Origin: a bacterium
GTDB lineage: Bacteria > Patescibacteriota > Minisyncoccia > UBA6257
NCBI GenBank assembly: GCA_021162155.1
Contig: JAGGZF010000032.1
Coordinates: forward strand, 1 to 45,990
Direction: 5' to 3'
DNA: 45,990 nucleotides
Under the pieces are notes generated by a model. The model did not search any database, had not been told where the DNA came from, and was given only the letters and a program-made list of their open reading frames with translations. Both the position numbers and the translations under genes were made by a program. Shown here piece by piece: positions 1-7,555 of this stretch. The number at the start of each line of letters is the position of its first letter. The stretch's first letter is position 1.

Positions 1-1
1 A

Positions 2-58
2 GTTTGGTCTAAATTAGGTAAGATAATAGAAAGTATATTGGATTGTTGTAGGGAGTAA
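2..58 (+). CDS. 3' end of an upstream gene (partial)
   Basis: One frame is open from the window edge and ends in TAA at 56-58. It gives 18 residues with an amphipathic, Lys/Glu-rich look. Its stop lies 16 nt before queA, the usual spacing here, so it is probably the C-terminus of the preceding gene in the same transcript. The tail is too short to identify a family. Confidence 0.4.
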   Translation, partial: VWSKLGKIIESILDCCRE

Positions 59-74
59 TGATTTATTAAAAGTA

Positions 75-1124
75 ATGAGGACAGAAGAATTTGATTATTA
101 TCTTCCTCCGGAACAGATAGCGCAGGAACCGGTTGTTCCTCGAGACCATTCTAAACTTTTAGTAGTAGATAGAAAGAATCAGATTATAGAGCACAAAAAG
201 TTTTTTTATGAGATTGTAGATTATTTAAGTTCCAAAGATGTATTAGTATTCAATGATACTAAAGTAGTTCCTGCGCGTATTAGAGGAAAGAAAATTTCTA
301 CTGGAGGAAAAGTAGAACTTTTGCTTTTAAGACCAAAAGGTGCTTCTTTTATTGATTTTCAGCAGTGGCCTAAAAGATGGGTAGCCATAGGGAAACCAGA
401 ACTGAGGGAGGGAACAGAAATAGAGTTTGGACAAGGATTAAGATGTCGAGTTAAGGAAAGAAAAAATTATGAAAGAGTTATAGAATTTAATGAACAAGGA
501 GAAGAATTAAAAGAACACCTTCTTCAGATAGGAGAAGTGCCGCTCCCTCCTTATATAAAGAATCCTACAGATTTATCTTTTCGAAACTATCAGACAATAT
601 ATGCTAATAAAGAAGGTTCTGTAGCTGCCCCTACGGCAGGATTTCATTTTACTCCGGAACTTCTGAAGAGAATTAAAGAATTAGGAGTACAAATAGAATA
701 TATAACCCTACATATAGGATTAGGAACTTTTTTGCCGGTGAAGACAGAGAATATAGAGGATCATCAAATGCATTCAGAGTTTTTTATTATAGATAAAAAG
801 ACAGCAGAGAGTATTAATAAGGCGAAAAAAGAAGGGAAAAGAATCATTGCTGTAGGAACAACAGTAGTAAGAGCCTTGGAATCTAGCAGCACAGAAGATG
901 GTTATCTTTTACCTGGCCAAAACTGGACCACCCTCTTTATCTATCCGGGGTATAAATTTAAAATTGTGGATAGTTTAATTACTAATTTTCATCTCCCCCG
1001 GTCAACACTTCTAATGTTAGTTTGTGCTTTTGCAGGAAAAAAGTTAATTTTTAGGGCCTACCAGGAGGCACTTCGGAAGAAATATAGATTTTTTTCTTTC
1101 GGAGATGCTATGTTTATTAGATAG
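75..1124 (+). CDS. queA: S-adenosylmethionine:tRNA ribosyltransferase-isomerase QueA
   Basis: QueA transfers and isomerises the ribose of SAM onto preQ1 at the wobble base of tRNAs with GUN anticodons, making epoxyqueuosine. The 349-aa length is full for the family. Family blocks are visible: a DYYLPPEQIAQ N-terminus, FNDTKVVPAR near residue 60, AAPTAGFHFT near 185 and TNFHLPRSTLLM near 305. The ATG follows an A/T-rich leader without a Shine-Dalgarno sequence. Only 20 nt separate it from tgt, and queH follows, so the three form a queuosine operon. The identification is secure. Confidence 0.97.
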   Translation: MRTEEFDYYLPPEQIAQEPVVPRDHSKLLVVDRKNQIIEHKKFFYEIVDYLSSKDVLVFNDTKVVPARIRGKKISTGGKVELLLLRPKGASFIDFQQWPKRWVAIGKPELREGTEIEFGQGLRCRVKERKNYERVIEFNEQGEELKEHLLQIGEVPLPPYIKNPTDLSFRNYQTIYANKEGSVAAPTAGFHFTPELLKRIKELGVQIEYITLHIGLGTFLPVKTENIEDHQMHSEFFIIDKKTAESINKAKKEGKRIIAVGTTVVRALESSSTEDGYLLPGQNWTTLFIYPGYKFKIVDSLITNFHLPRSTLLMLVCAFAGKKLIFRAYQEALRKKYRFFSFGDAMFIR

Positions 1125-1144
1125 AGTGTGTTAAATTCTTTATT

Positions 1145-2293
1145 ATGTCATTTAAAATTCTCCACCGTTCTTCTAAAAGTAGAGCCAGAGTAGGAAAGAT
1201 AATTACTGAACACGGAGTTTTTACTACTCCTGTATTTATGCCGCCGGGTACCAAAGGCGCTGTTAAAGCAATAGCCCCTGATGATTTACAAAAAATAGAG
1301 GCAGAAATAATATTAGTGAATGCTCTTCATCTTTTCTTGAGACCCGGTAGTGCCACTATAAAGAAGTTAGGCGGGATACATAAATTTATGAATTGGAATA
1401 AACCAATTTTAAGTGATTCTGGGGGGTTTCAGGTGTGGAGTTTTAATCAGAAAGCTCCGGCTTTGGGCACAACTGTTTCCGAAGAAGGGGTCTGGTTTAG
1501 GTCTCCTCTTGATGGGACAAAGTTTTTCCTCTCTCCAGAAAAATCTATAGAGATTCAATATGAGATAGGAACAGATATAATAATGGCTTTTGATGAGTGT
1601 GCTCCTGATAATTCGGACAAAGAAGTTATTAGGAAATCTATGGAAAGGACTCATCGGTGGGCTCGGAGATCTTTACAAAGACACTTAGAACTCTATAATC
1701 ATAGTTCCCATAAACCTTTATTTTTCGGAATTGCTCAAGGTGGCCCGTTTGAAGATTTACGCCGGGAATCTATTAGCTTTATGTCCTCTTTAAAGATAGA
1801 TGGTATTGCTTTAGGAGGGGAGACCATAGGATATAATATTCCGGCTACTTTGAATTTACTGGATTCTGTAGTAGATGTATTACCTCCGGACAAGCCGCTT
1901 TACACTATGGGGCTGGGTGCTTCTCCTCGTGATATAATAGAAGTGATAAAAAGAGGAGTGGATATGTTTGATTGTGTCAATCCGGCGCGAGTAGCGCGTC
2001 ACGGAGAATTATATGAAGGGAAAGTGACTATCGTTAATAAAGAAATAAGATTTGAATCAGAGTTTAGGGATGGTTTATTGAAGATTGGTAATAGCCGTTT
2101 TGCAGAGGATGATAATCCTATAGATAGTGAGTGTGATTGTTATACCTGTCAGCATTTTTCCCGCGCTTATCTTCATTATCTATATTTAACAAAAGAGCCG
2201 CTTTATTTGAGATTAGCCACTATTCACAATTTGAGGTTTATAATGAGATTGGTGAATAAATTGAGGCAAGCAATAATAGAAGATAATATATAA
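1145..2293 (+). CDS. tgt: queuine/preQ1 tRNA-guanine transglycosylase
   Basis: Tgt exchanges the wobble guanine for preQ1 (bacterial type), the step just before QueA. The 382-aa protein has the SDSGGFQ block with Asp91, a MFDCV block near residue 275 holding the presumed nucleophilic Asp, and the zinc site CxCxxC near 330-335 with a later His in ATIHN. The family's usual DCVMPTR reads DCVNPAR, a mild change beside the active site. It lies between queA and queH, with one base before the queH start. No preQ1 synthesis gene (queC, D, E or F) is in this window, so the base source cannot be judged here. Confidence 0.97.
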   Translation: MSFKILHRSSKSRARVGKIITEHGVFTTPVFMPPGTKGAVKAIAPDDLQKIEAEIILVNALHLFLRPGSATIKKLGGIHKFMNWNKPILSDSGGFQVWSFNQKAPALGTTVSEEGVWFRSPLDGTKFFLSPEKSIEIQYEIGTDIIMAFDECAPDNSDKEVIRKSMERTHRWARRSLQRHLELYNHSSHKPLFFGIAQGGPFEDLRRESISFMSSLKIDGIALGGETIGYNIPATLNLLDSVVDVLPPDKPLYTMGLGASPRDIIEVIKRGVDMFDCVNPARVARHGELYEGKVTIVNKEIRFESEFRDGLLKIGNSRFAEDDNPIDSECDCYTCQHFSRAYLHYLYLTKEPLYLRLATIHNLRFIMRLVNKLRQAIIEDNI

Positions 2294-2294
2294 A

Positions 2295-2876
2295 ATGGAA
2301 AGAGGGATATTGGTTCTTCATACTTGTTGTGCCCCTTGTGCTTTGCCTATCATAGATTTTTTTCTCCATAAAACCTCTAAAAAGATAATATTGTATTGGG
2401 AGAATTCTAACATCTTTCCTTTTGAGGAATACCAGAAAAGATTACAGGAAGTACAGAAGATAGCAAAAATATATCATTTGCAACTATATCAGGGAGAATA
2501 TCGGCATCAGGAATGGTTAAGTTATATAAAAAACCATCTTAGCCATCCGCCGGCTTTCTATAAGGAAAACGGAGAAAGATGTCTGTATTGTTTCCGCTTT
2601 CGTTTGGAAAAGGCCGTGAATTTCTGTGTAAAAAACCAATACAAAGAATGGACTACAACTTTAAGTGTAAATAGATGGAAAAATACTAATTTTATTAATT
2701 CTTTAGGGAGAGAATTGTCTGTTAAATATAAATTACATTATTTCAACATTCCCTTGGAAGCCAAAAGTGCTTATCAGAGAGGAGTAAAGTTGTCTCATCA
2801 ATATCAAATCTACCGTCAAAAATATTGCGGTTGTGAATTTTCTCTTCCTAATAGAGCTAAAATATCAAATAAATGA
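2295..2876 (+). CDS. queH: epoxyqueuosine reductase QueH
   Basis: QueH is the non-cobalamin epoxyqueuosine reductase (formerly DUF208) that finishes queuosine after QueA. The 193-aa protein has the expected cysteines: HTCCAPC at residues 9-15, a CLYC pair near 95-98 and a C-terminal YCGC near 178-181. The family uses these for an iron-sulfur cluster and a neighbouring metal. Position after queA-tgt supports the call. The stop overlaps the ATG of a small downstream ORF (ATGA), suggesting translational coupling. Confidence 0.93.
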   Translation: MERGILVLHTCCAPCALPIIDFFLHKTSKKIILYWENSNIFPFEEYQKRLQEVQKIAKIYHLQLYQGEYRHQEWLSYIKNHLSHPPAFYKENGERCLYCFRFRLEKAVNFCVKNQYKEWTTTLSVNRWKNTNFINSLGRELSVKYKLHYFNIPLEAKSAYQRGVKLSHQYQIYRQKYCGCEFSLPNRAKISNK

Positions 2877-3025
2877 AAAATTGGGCTAGAAAATTTAATC
2901 CTCGAGGGGCTGGTTATCGCACGCCTGCTATTTTTAGATTAAGAAAGATACTAAAGAATCAGAAGATAAAAACTCTCTTTTATCAGAGACATTTATTTCA
3001 CTGGAGAAAAAGAAAAGATAAATAA
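2873..3025 (+). CDS. small basic hypothetical protein (50 aa)
   Basis: This 50-codon ORF starts at the ATG overlapping the queH stop (ATGA) and ends in TAA 7 nt before the deacetylase ATG, so it fills the gap exactly. The product is very basic: about 18 of 50 residues are Lys or Arg and the only acidic residue is an Asp next to the C-terminus. It also carries several aromatic residues. It has no signal peptide or membrane segment. I do not recognise a family; a nucleic-acid- or ribosome-binding role would be a guess. Coupling and tight spacing make it more likely than not to be translated. Confidence 0.5.
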   Translation: MKNWARKFNPRGAGYRTPAIFRLRKILKNQKIKTLFYQRHLFHWRKRKDK

Positions 3026-3032
3026 ACTTATT

Positions 3033-3650
3033 ATGATTTATTATTCTTACGGAGACCGGGCGATACCAGAGATTGCTTTAACATTTGATGATGGCCCCAA
3101 TCCTCCTTTTACTTATTATCTATTAGATATCTTGGATGATTTAGGAATTAGGGCTAATTTCTTCCTTTTGGGTTATTTGGCTCAGAAATATCCTCAGGCA
3201 GTTATAGAGATAAGAGATAGAGGTCACTTAATAGGAGCGCATGGCTATATTCATCACAGGAAGGAAAGACCAGATTTTGTTCTAGGTGCGAGAATTCTTC
3301 AGGATATTACAGGGAAAAGACCTAAATTTTATCGTCCTCCTTATGGAAATCTAAAGTTATGTCAGGGCTCTCCAGTTTTTTCTCAAAAAGATAATAAGAT
3401 TATTCTGTGGGATGTAGATCCTCAAGATTGGAAATTTCTTAGTGTTGACATTTTATACCAAAAGATAAAAAAGGCAGTTCGTAACGGATCCATCATAGAT
3501 TTACATGATGGCAGTCAGCATTATGAAGAGAGAGGAGTGAGGCCATTTTATATGTTAGAAGTATTGCCCCGAATAATACAGGAACTTCATTCTCAAGGGT
3601 TTATCTTTAAAAGATTAGATGAAATGAAGTTAGTACCCTTAAAATTTTAA
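3033..3650 (+). CDS. polysaccharide deacetylase (NodB-homology, CE4-like)
   Basis: A metal-dependent deacetylase of N-acetylated glycans or peptidoglycan. NodB motifs are in order: TFDDGPN at 17-23 (catalytic and metal Asp), GAHGYIHH near 68-75 (metal His pair), RPPYG near 101-105, WDVDPQDW near 130 and DLHDG near 153. At 205 aa it is nearly just the catalytic domain. No signal peptide or membrane anchor is seen, so it may be cytoplasmic or exported by an unrecognised route. Its last 4 bases overlap the 3' end of speD on the other strand. The exact substrate is not evident. Confidence 0.9.
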   Translation: MIYYSYGDRAIPEIALTFDDGPNPPFTYYLLDILDDLGIRANFFLLGYLAQKYPQAVIEIRDRGHLIGAHGYIHHRKERPDFVLGARILQDITGKRPKFYRPPYGNLKLCQGSPVFSQKDNKIILWDVDPQDWKFLSVDILYQKIKKAVRNGSIIDLHDGSQHYEERGVRPFYMLEVLPRIIQELHSQGFIFKRLDEMKLVPLKF

Positions 3651-4027
3651 AAATTGATTTTTATTCCGCGATTAATTACTTCAAAGTGAATTTTTTTAAT
3701 CTGAAAAGATTTTTTTATTATTCTTATAGCTTTTTTTTCATCGAAATCGCGACAGGAAAACAAATCAAGGGCAAAATAATTATTTTCTGGCCAAGTATGA
3801 ATTGATAAGTGTGATTCCTGAACAATAGAAAAAGCGGTTAAACCTGAAGCAGTATTTTTAGGGGCATCATCCTTTTTAGGAAATTTATAAACTACTGTTG
3901 GCAGTACTGCTGTCATTTTAACCGCCCGAATTATTTTATCAAACACCCCCTTGATAAAGTTTTCATTATCTAGGCCTTTTGGATTATTGGTAATAACCTC
4001 TACCAAAAGGTGTTTGCCGTATTGCAT
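3647..4027 (-). CDS. speD: S-adenosylmethionine decarboxylase proenzyme (class 1B)
   Basis: SpeD decarboxylates SAM to supply the aminopropyl group for spermidine. The proenzyme cleaves itself before a Ser that becomes the pyruvoyl cofactor. The 126-aa length fits the short class 1B form. The block around ESHLSIHTWPEN is intact: cleavage between Glu71 and Ser72, His77 for processing, and Cys92 as the catalytic acid. No spermidine synthase gene is in the window. A good sigma-70 promoter lies upstream and overlaps the amrS promoter. The 3' end overlaps the deacetylase gene by 4 bases with no terminator visible. Confidence 0.93.
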   Translation of the reverse strand: MQYGKHLLVEVITNNPKGLDNENFIKGVFDKIIRAVKMTAVLPTVVYKFPKKDDAPKNTASGLTAFSIVQESHLSIHTWPENNYFALDLFSCRDFDEKKAIRIIKKSFQIKKIHFEVINRGIKINF

Positions 4028-4080
4028 TTTTTATTTTTTAATTTTTAAAAATTTTAAAGCATAAAACTTTCTTAATGTTT

Positions 4081-4108
4081 ATTATAGGACTATTTTAATA
4101 AATGTCAA
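4081..4108 (-). promoter_or_regulatory. sigma-70 promoter of speD
   Basis: On the minus strand a perfect -35 TTGACA (4108-4103) and a perfect -10 TATAAT (4086-4081) are separated by 16 bp. Predicted transcription start is near 4074, giving a leader of about 47 nt. It is the best consensus promoter in the window and overlaps the upstream part of the divergent amrS promoter. Confidence 0.75.
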
Positions 4109-4113
4109 TATTT

Positions 4114-4122
4114 TGATATAAT
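4114..4122 (+). promoter_or_regulatory. extended -10 promoter of amrS (near-leaderless)
   Basis: TGATATAAT is a perfect extended -10. The amrS ATG begins 9 nt after the hexamer, so the predicted start site falls at or within 1-2 nt of the ATG and the mRNA would be nearly leaderless. No convincing -35 is present. The region where a -35 would sit lies inside the spacer of the speD promoter on the other strand. Confidence 0.65.
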
Positions 4123-4130
4123 AAAAGCAA

Positions 4131-5138
4131 ATGAAGAAAGCTCTTTTATATAAAAAACTGAAAGATAATAAGGTAACATGTTTGGCTTGCAATAACTATT
4201 GTGAGATAGCTTTAAATAACTATGGAATTTGTGGGGTAAGAAAAAACATAGATGGAGAGTTATATTTATTAGTTTACGGTAAGGCAGTTGCTGTTAATAT
4301 TGATCCTATAGAGAAAAAGCCCTTATTTCACTTTTTACCCGGTTCTGCTGCCTTCTCTTTAGGCACTATAGGTTGCAACTTTAAATGTAAATTCTGTCAG
4401 AACTGGGATATTTCCCAGAGAGTTATTGAAGAAGATTATGGAGAGAATTGGCTCCCAGAGAGGATTGTTAAATTTTGTAAAGAAAAAGATATTCCAATTA
4501 TCGCCTATACTTATAACGAGCCCACCATCTGGACAGAGTATGCTTTAGATACAATGAAATTAGCACATCAGGAAGGGATAAGAAATGTGTGGGTTTCTAA
4601 TGGATTTATGAGTAACGAAACCTTGGACGCTATTATTCCTTATCTTGATGCCATTAATGTAGACCTGAAAAGTTTCTCTCCTGGTTTCTACCGTGATATT
4701 GCTTCTGGTGCTATTGAGCCGGTTAAGAAAAATATCCGCAAGATTTGGGAAAAGGGAGTTTGGGAAGAGGTAACCACTTTAGTTATTCCGGGAAAAAATG
4801 ATTCTGATAAGGAATTAGAAAAGATTGCTGAATTTTTAGTAAAGATATCTCCGGATTTACCTTGGCATATTTCTGCTTTTTATCCTGCTTATAAAATGTT
4901 AGATGTTCCTCCTACTCCTCAGGAAACTTTAATTAAGGCATATCATATAGGGAAGAAAGCGGGATTAAAGTATGTTTATACCGGAAATATTCCTAATTCT
5001 CGTTATGAGAGCACTTATTGTCCTAAATGTGGTAAGAAAATTATAGAGAGGTGGGGTATTGGCTTAATAGAGAACAAAATTAAAAAGGGTCACTGTCCCT
5101 ATTGTGGTGCAGAAATTGCCGGAAGGTGGGAAAAATAA
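4131..5138 (+). CDS. amrS: AmmeMemoRadiSam system radical SAM enzyme AmrS
   Basis: A radical SAM protein of the AmmeMemoRadiSam triad, related to PflA-type enzymes; the substrate of the system is unknown to me. The 4Fe-4S motif CNFKCKFC gives Cys82, Cys86 and Cys89. N-terminal cysteines (17, 20, 24, 34) and a C-terminal zinc ribbon of two CxxC pairs (about 300-328) match the family layout. The gene leads amrS-amrB-amrA in a likely operon driven by an extended -10 almost at the ATG. Family assignment is firm; the reaction is not known. Confidence 0.93.
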   Translation: MKKALLYKKLKDNKVTCLACNNYCEIALNNYGICGVRKNIDGELYLLVYGKAVAVNIDPIEKKPLFHFLPGSAAFSLGTIGCNFKCKFCQNWDISQRVIEEDYGENWLPERIVKFCKEKDIPIIAYTYNEPTIWTEYALDTMKLAHQEGIRNVWVSNGFMSNETLDAIIPYLDAINVDLKSFSPGFYRDIASGAIEPVKKNIRKIWEKGVWEEVTTLVIPGKNDSDKELEKIAEFLVKISPDLPWHISAFYPAYKMLDVPPTPQETLIKAYHIGKKAGLKYVYTGNIPNSRYESTYCPKCGKKIIERWGIGLIENKIKKGHCPYCGAEIAGRWEK

Positions 5139-5161
5139 ATGCGACAAAAATTATTAAATAT

Positions 5162-5953
5162 ATGTATATTAGATCTCCCATAGCCGCTGGAACTTTTTAT
5201 CCTGATAATCCTCAAGAATTGAAACAGATGGTGGAGTTGTTTATTCGTCAATCGTCTGTTAGAAAATTAGAAGATTTACCCAAAGGATTAATAGTGCCTC
5301 ATGCTGGATATGTTTATTCTGGAATAGTAGCAGCTTCTGCTTATAAAGTTATTCAAGATAAAGAATTCTCTACTGTTATATTATTAGGGCCTAGTCATCA
5401 TTTTGTTTTTCCTGACTTTGTTTTTTCTCCCCCGGGATATTGGGATACACCTTTGGGTAGAGTGAAAACATTATCTTTAAGTGATTTTCCTTCTGTGGTT
5501 TATCCAGAATTGTTCCAACAATCAGCAAGAATTCATCAGCCAGAACATTGCTTAGAAGTTCAATTACCATTTTTGCAGGTAATAAAGAAGGAATTTAAAA
5601 TTTTTCCTTTATTGGTAGGAGATATTGATATAGAGAAAGGAAGCAGGGCTTTATTCTCTTTATTACGCAGTCCCGATAGTTTATTAATAGTAAGTTCTGA
5701 TTTAAGTCATTATCTCAGCTTTGAGGATGCGCGCAGGGTAGATAAGGTGACATTAGACGCTATTTTAGCGAGAGACAGGCAGAGATTTGAACAATTTGGA
5801 GAGGCCTGTGGTAAAACCGCTATATCTTTGCTTTTGGAAATAGCAGTGCAGAATAATTGGCGTCCTGTACTTCTGCGGGCGATGAATTCAGGAGAAACAG
5901 CCGGAGGAAAAGAACAAGTAGTGGGTTATGCTAGCGTAGTGTTTATAAAATAA
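5162..5953 (+). CDS. amrB: AmmeMemoRadiSam system protein AmrB (MEMO1 family)
   Basis: MEMO1-family protein, related to the LigB-type extradiol dioxygenase fold. I chose the ATG at 5162 (263 aa): the N-terminus then reads MYIRSPIAAGTFYP, the typical family start, while an upstream ATG at 5102 would add 20 unrelated residues inside the amrS zinc-ribbon coding region. Likely metal ligands by comparison with human MEMO1 are the His in VPHAGYVYSG, a His in LGPSHH and the Cys in EACGKTA. AmrB is encoded between its two usual partners, amrS and amrA. Confidence 0.92.
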   Translation: MYIRSPIAAGTFYPDNPQELKQMVELFIRQSSVRKLEDLPKGLIVPHAGYVYSGIVAASAYKVIQDKEFSTVILLGPSHHFVFPDFVFSPPGYWDTPLGRVKTLSLSDFPSVVYPELFQQSARIHQPEHCLEVQLPFLQVIKKEFKIFPLLVGDIDIEKGSRALFSLLRSPDSLLIVSSDLSHYLSFEDARRVDKVTLDAILARDRQRFEQFGEACGKTAISLLLEIAVQNNWRPVLLRAMNSGETAGGKEQVVGYASVVFIK

Positions 5954-5985
5954 ATATATATAAATATTAACAATAAAAATTTGAT

Positions 5986-6582
5986 ATGCTCAATCCTTCA
6001 GAGAAAAAATTTCTTTTATCTTTAGCCAGAAGAACTTTAGAAAAATATCTTAAAGAAAAGACAATATTGGAGGTGGATGGAGAATCCTTACCTTCTTGTA
6101 TTTTTCAGGAAAAAAGAGGGGTGTTTGTAACTTTGACCAAGAGTGGTCAATTAAGGGGTTGTATAGGGAATATAGAACCCGGGAAACCTTTGTATCAAGG
6201 AATAATAGAGAATACTTTAGCAGCGGCTCTATTTGACCCTCGTTTTACCCCTGTTAAGTTGCAGGAATTACCAGAGATTAAAATAGAGATATCTATTTTA
6301 TCGAATTTAAAGCCGGTGCCTAAATTTTCCAGTTATCAAGAGTTGCTGGATTATTTGCGTCAGAAAAAGCCCGGGGTCTTAATTAAAAAAGATGCTCATC
6401 AGGCAACATTTTTACCTCAAGTTTGGGAAGAACTCCAAGAGCCGCAAGAATTTTTGAGTCACCTATGTGTAAAGGCAGGATTGCCTCCTCAGTGTATTAG
6501 AGAATCGGGGTTAGAAATTTATGAGTATCAGGTAGAGCATTTTCAAGAGGAAGATAGAAAAGATAAAAAACCTATTGAGTAA
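5986..6582 (+). CDS. amrA: AmmeMemoRadiSam system protein AmrA (AMMECR1 domain)
   Basis: An AMMECR1-domain protein of 198 aa, third member of the triad. The diagnostic block GVFVTL followed by LRGCIGNIEP is clear near residues 44-66, then FDPRFTPV and IEISILS, both typical. It follows amrB after 32 nt of A/T-only sequence. Function is unknown; genetic linkage implies joint action with AmrS and AmrB. Its last 11 bases overlap the convergent amidase gene, so read-through between the two strands is likely. Confidence 0.92.
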   Translation: MLNPSEKKFLLSLARRTLEKYLKEKTILEVDGESLPSCIFQEKRGVFVTLTKSGQLRGCIGNIEPGKPLYQGIIENTLAAALFDPRFTPVKLQELPEIKIEISILSNLKPVPKFSSYQELLDYLRQKKPGVLIKKDAHQATFLPQVWEELQEPQEFLSHLCVKAGLPPQCIRESGLEIYEYQVEHFQEEDRKDKKPIE

Positions 6583-7555
6583 ATATTTGAGGGAAAATTA
6601 GTTTTCTTAATTTTTCCGGATTTATGCCGGGGCACTCTGTAGGAGGATTTCTTAAATCCAATTCTTTATGGCCTTTTATAATTTTAGTGCTCCATTCTCT
6701 TCCTGATAAATCCGGTTTTCTGAGATAAAAGAGATGATTATTAAGATTCCATTTATATTCTTGGACAAGATATTGTATGAGTTTTATTAAAGATTCTGTC
6801 ATTTTAGGGGTAAGTTTATCGTGCCCGGGACGAAAATCTCCCATTAACGCTATTGCAACTGTACCCCGATTGTGATAGTAAGTATGAGCCCCTATGGAGT
6901 ATTTTCCTCCTAAAGTCCCTTCAAAAATTCTCCCTTGGCTATCTATAAGATAATGATATCCTATATCTCTCCATCTTCTGCGCACTGCATGAAGTAAATA
7001 AATGCGTTGAATTTCTTTTTTGCTTTCTTCTAAAGTTTTGGTATATTTGCCTGCTGTGTGGTGAATAACTATTTCTTCTACCGGCAGATAGTGATAATTT
7101 ACTCCGTTATTTTTTCTTTTAGTTTGTAAGAATAGATCATCATACTGCTGAAAATAATTCTTATAGTTTATCATTAACTCTCTTGCTTTTAGATATTCCG
7201 CAGGTGTAAAACTGTCTTCAGGGTCGTATTCTTGAGAAGAACAATAATGTTTTTGACAATAAGAAGTGATAAAATCAGGATTACTATAAGAATTATTGGC
7301 GCCCCATTCCTCTCTGCTAATAATTTTAATTTTATCGTTTCCTAATAACCTTTCTCCATAGGTTTTATAGAAATCCTCTAAGTTAATATGAGGAGGAATT
7401 TCTATATTAAGAGGATTTTGTGTGGCAGCAATATTTGCTGTCTCTAAAGAAGGAGCTGGATTAATAATAGAAACTTTGCCCCAAAGGAAAATAAACAATG
7501 TTATGATGGTTAGTAAAGAGAGAAAGAATATTACTGATGGATAATGTTTATTCAT
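6572..7555 (-). CDS. membrane-anchored N-acetylmuramoyl-L-alanine amidase / PGRP domain
   Basis: A peptidoglycan amidase (Amidase_2/PGRP fold) that would cut the muramoyl-peptide bond outside the membrane. I chose the ATG at 7555 (327 aa), which overlaps the fmt stop as ATGA; an ATG 8 codons upstream is also open. Residues 8-25 form an N-terminal membrane anchor, followed by a linker of about 120 aa. The domain has EWGAN, IVIHHTAG (zinc His) near 164, RDIGYHYLID near 195, SIGAHTYYHNRGTVAIALMG and TECPGIN near 305 (zinc Cys). It is likely involved in wall remodelling. Confidence 0.87.
   Translation of the reverse strand: MNKHYPSVIFFLSLLTIITLFIFLWGKVSIINPAPSLETANIAATQNPLNIEIPPHINLEDFYKTYGERLLGNDKIKIISREEWGANNSYSNPDFITSYCQKHYCSSQEYDPEDSFTPAEYLKARELMINYKNYFQQYDDLFLQTKRKNNGVNYHYLPVEEIVIHHTAGKYTKTLEESKKEIQRIYLLHAVRRRWRDIGYHYLIDSQGRIFEGTLGGKYSIGAHTYYHNRGTVAIALMGDFRPGHDKLTPKMTESLIKLIQYLVQEYKWNLNNHLFYLRKPDLSGREWSTKIIKGHKELDLRNPPTECPGINPEKLRKLIFPQIFTQ

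Noticed and set aside
4028..4073. ATG-CTT-TAA mini-ORF in the speD leader, recalling the uORF of eukaryotic SAM decarboxylase
   Set aside because: Two codons in AT-rich sequence arise easily by chance, and bacteria are not known for this control; no other support.
5102..5161. Upstream ATG giving amrB 20 extra residues
   Set aside because: The extra residues come from the amrS zinc-ribbon coding sequence in another frame; family N-terminus starts at 5162.
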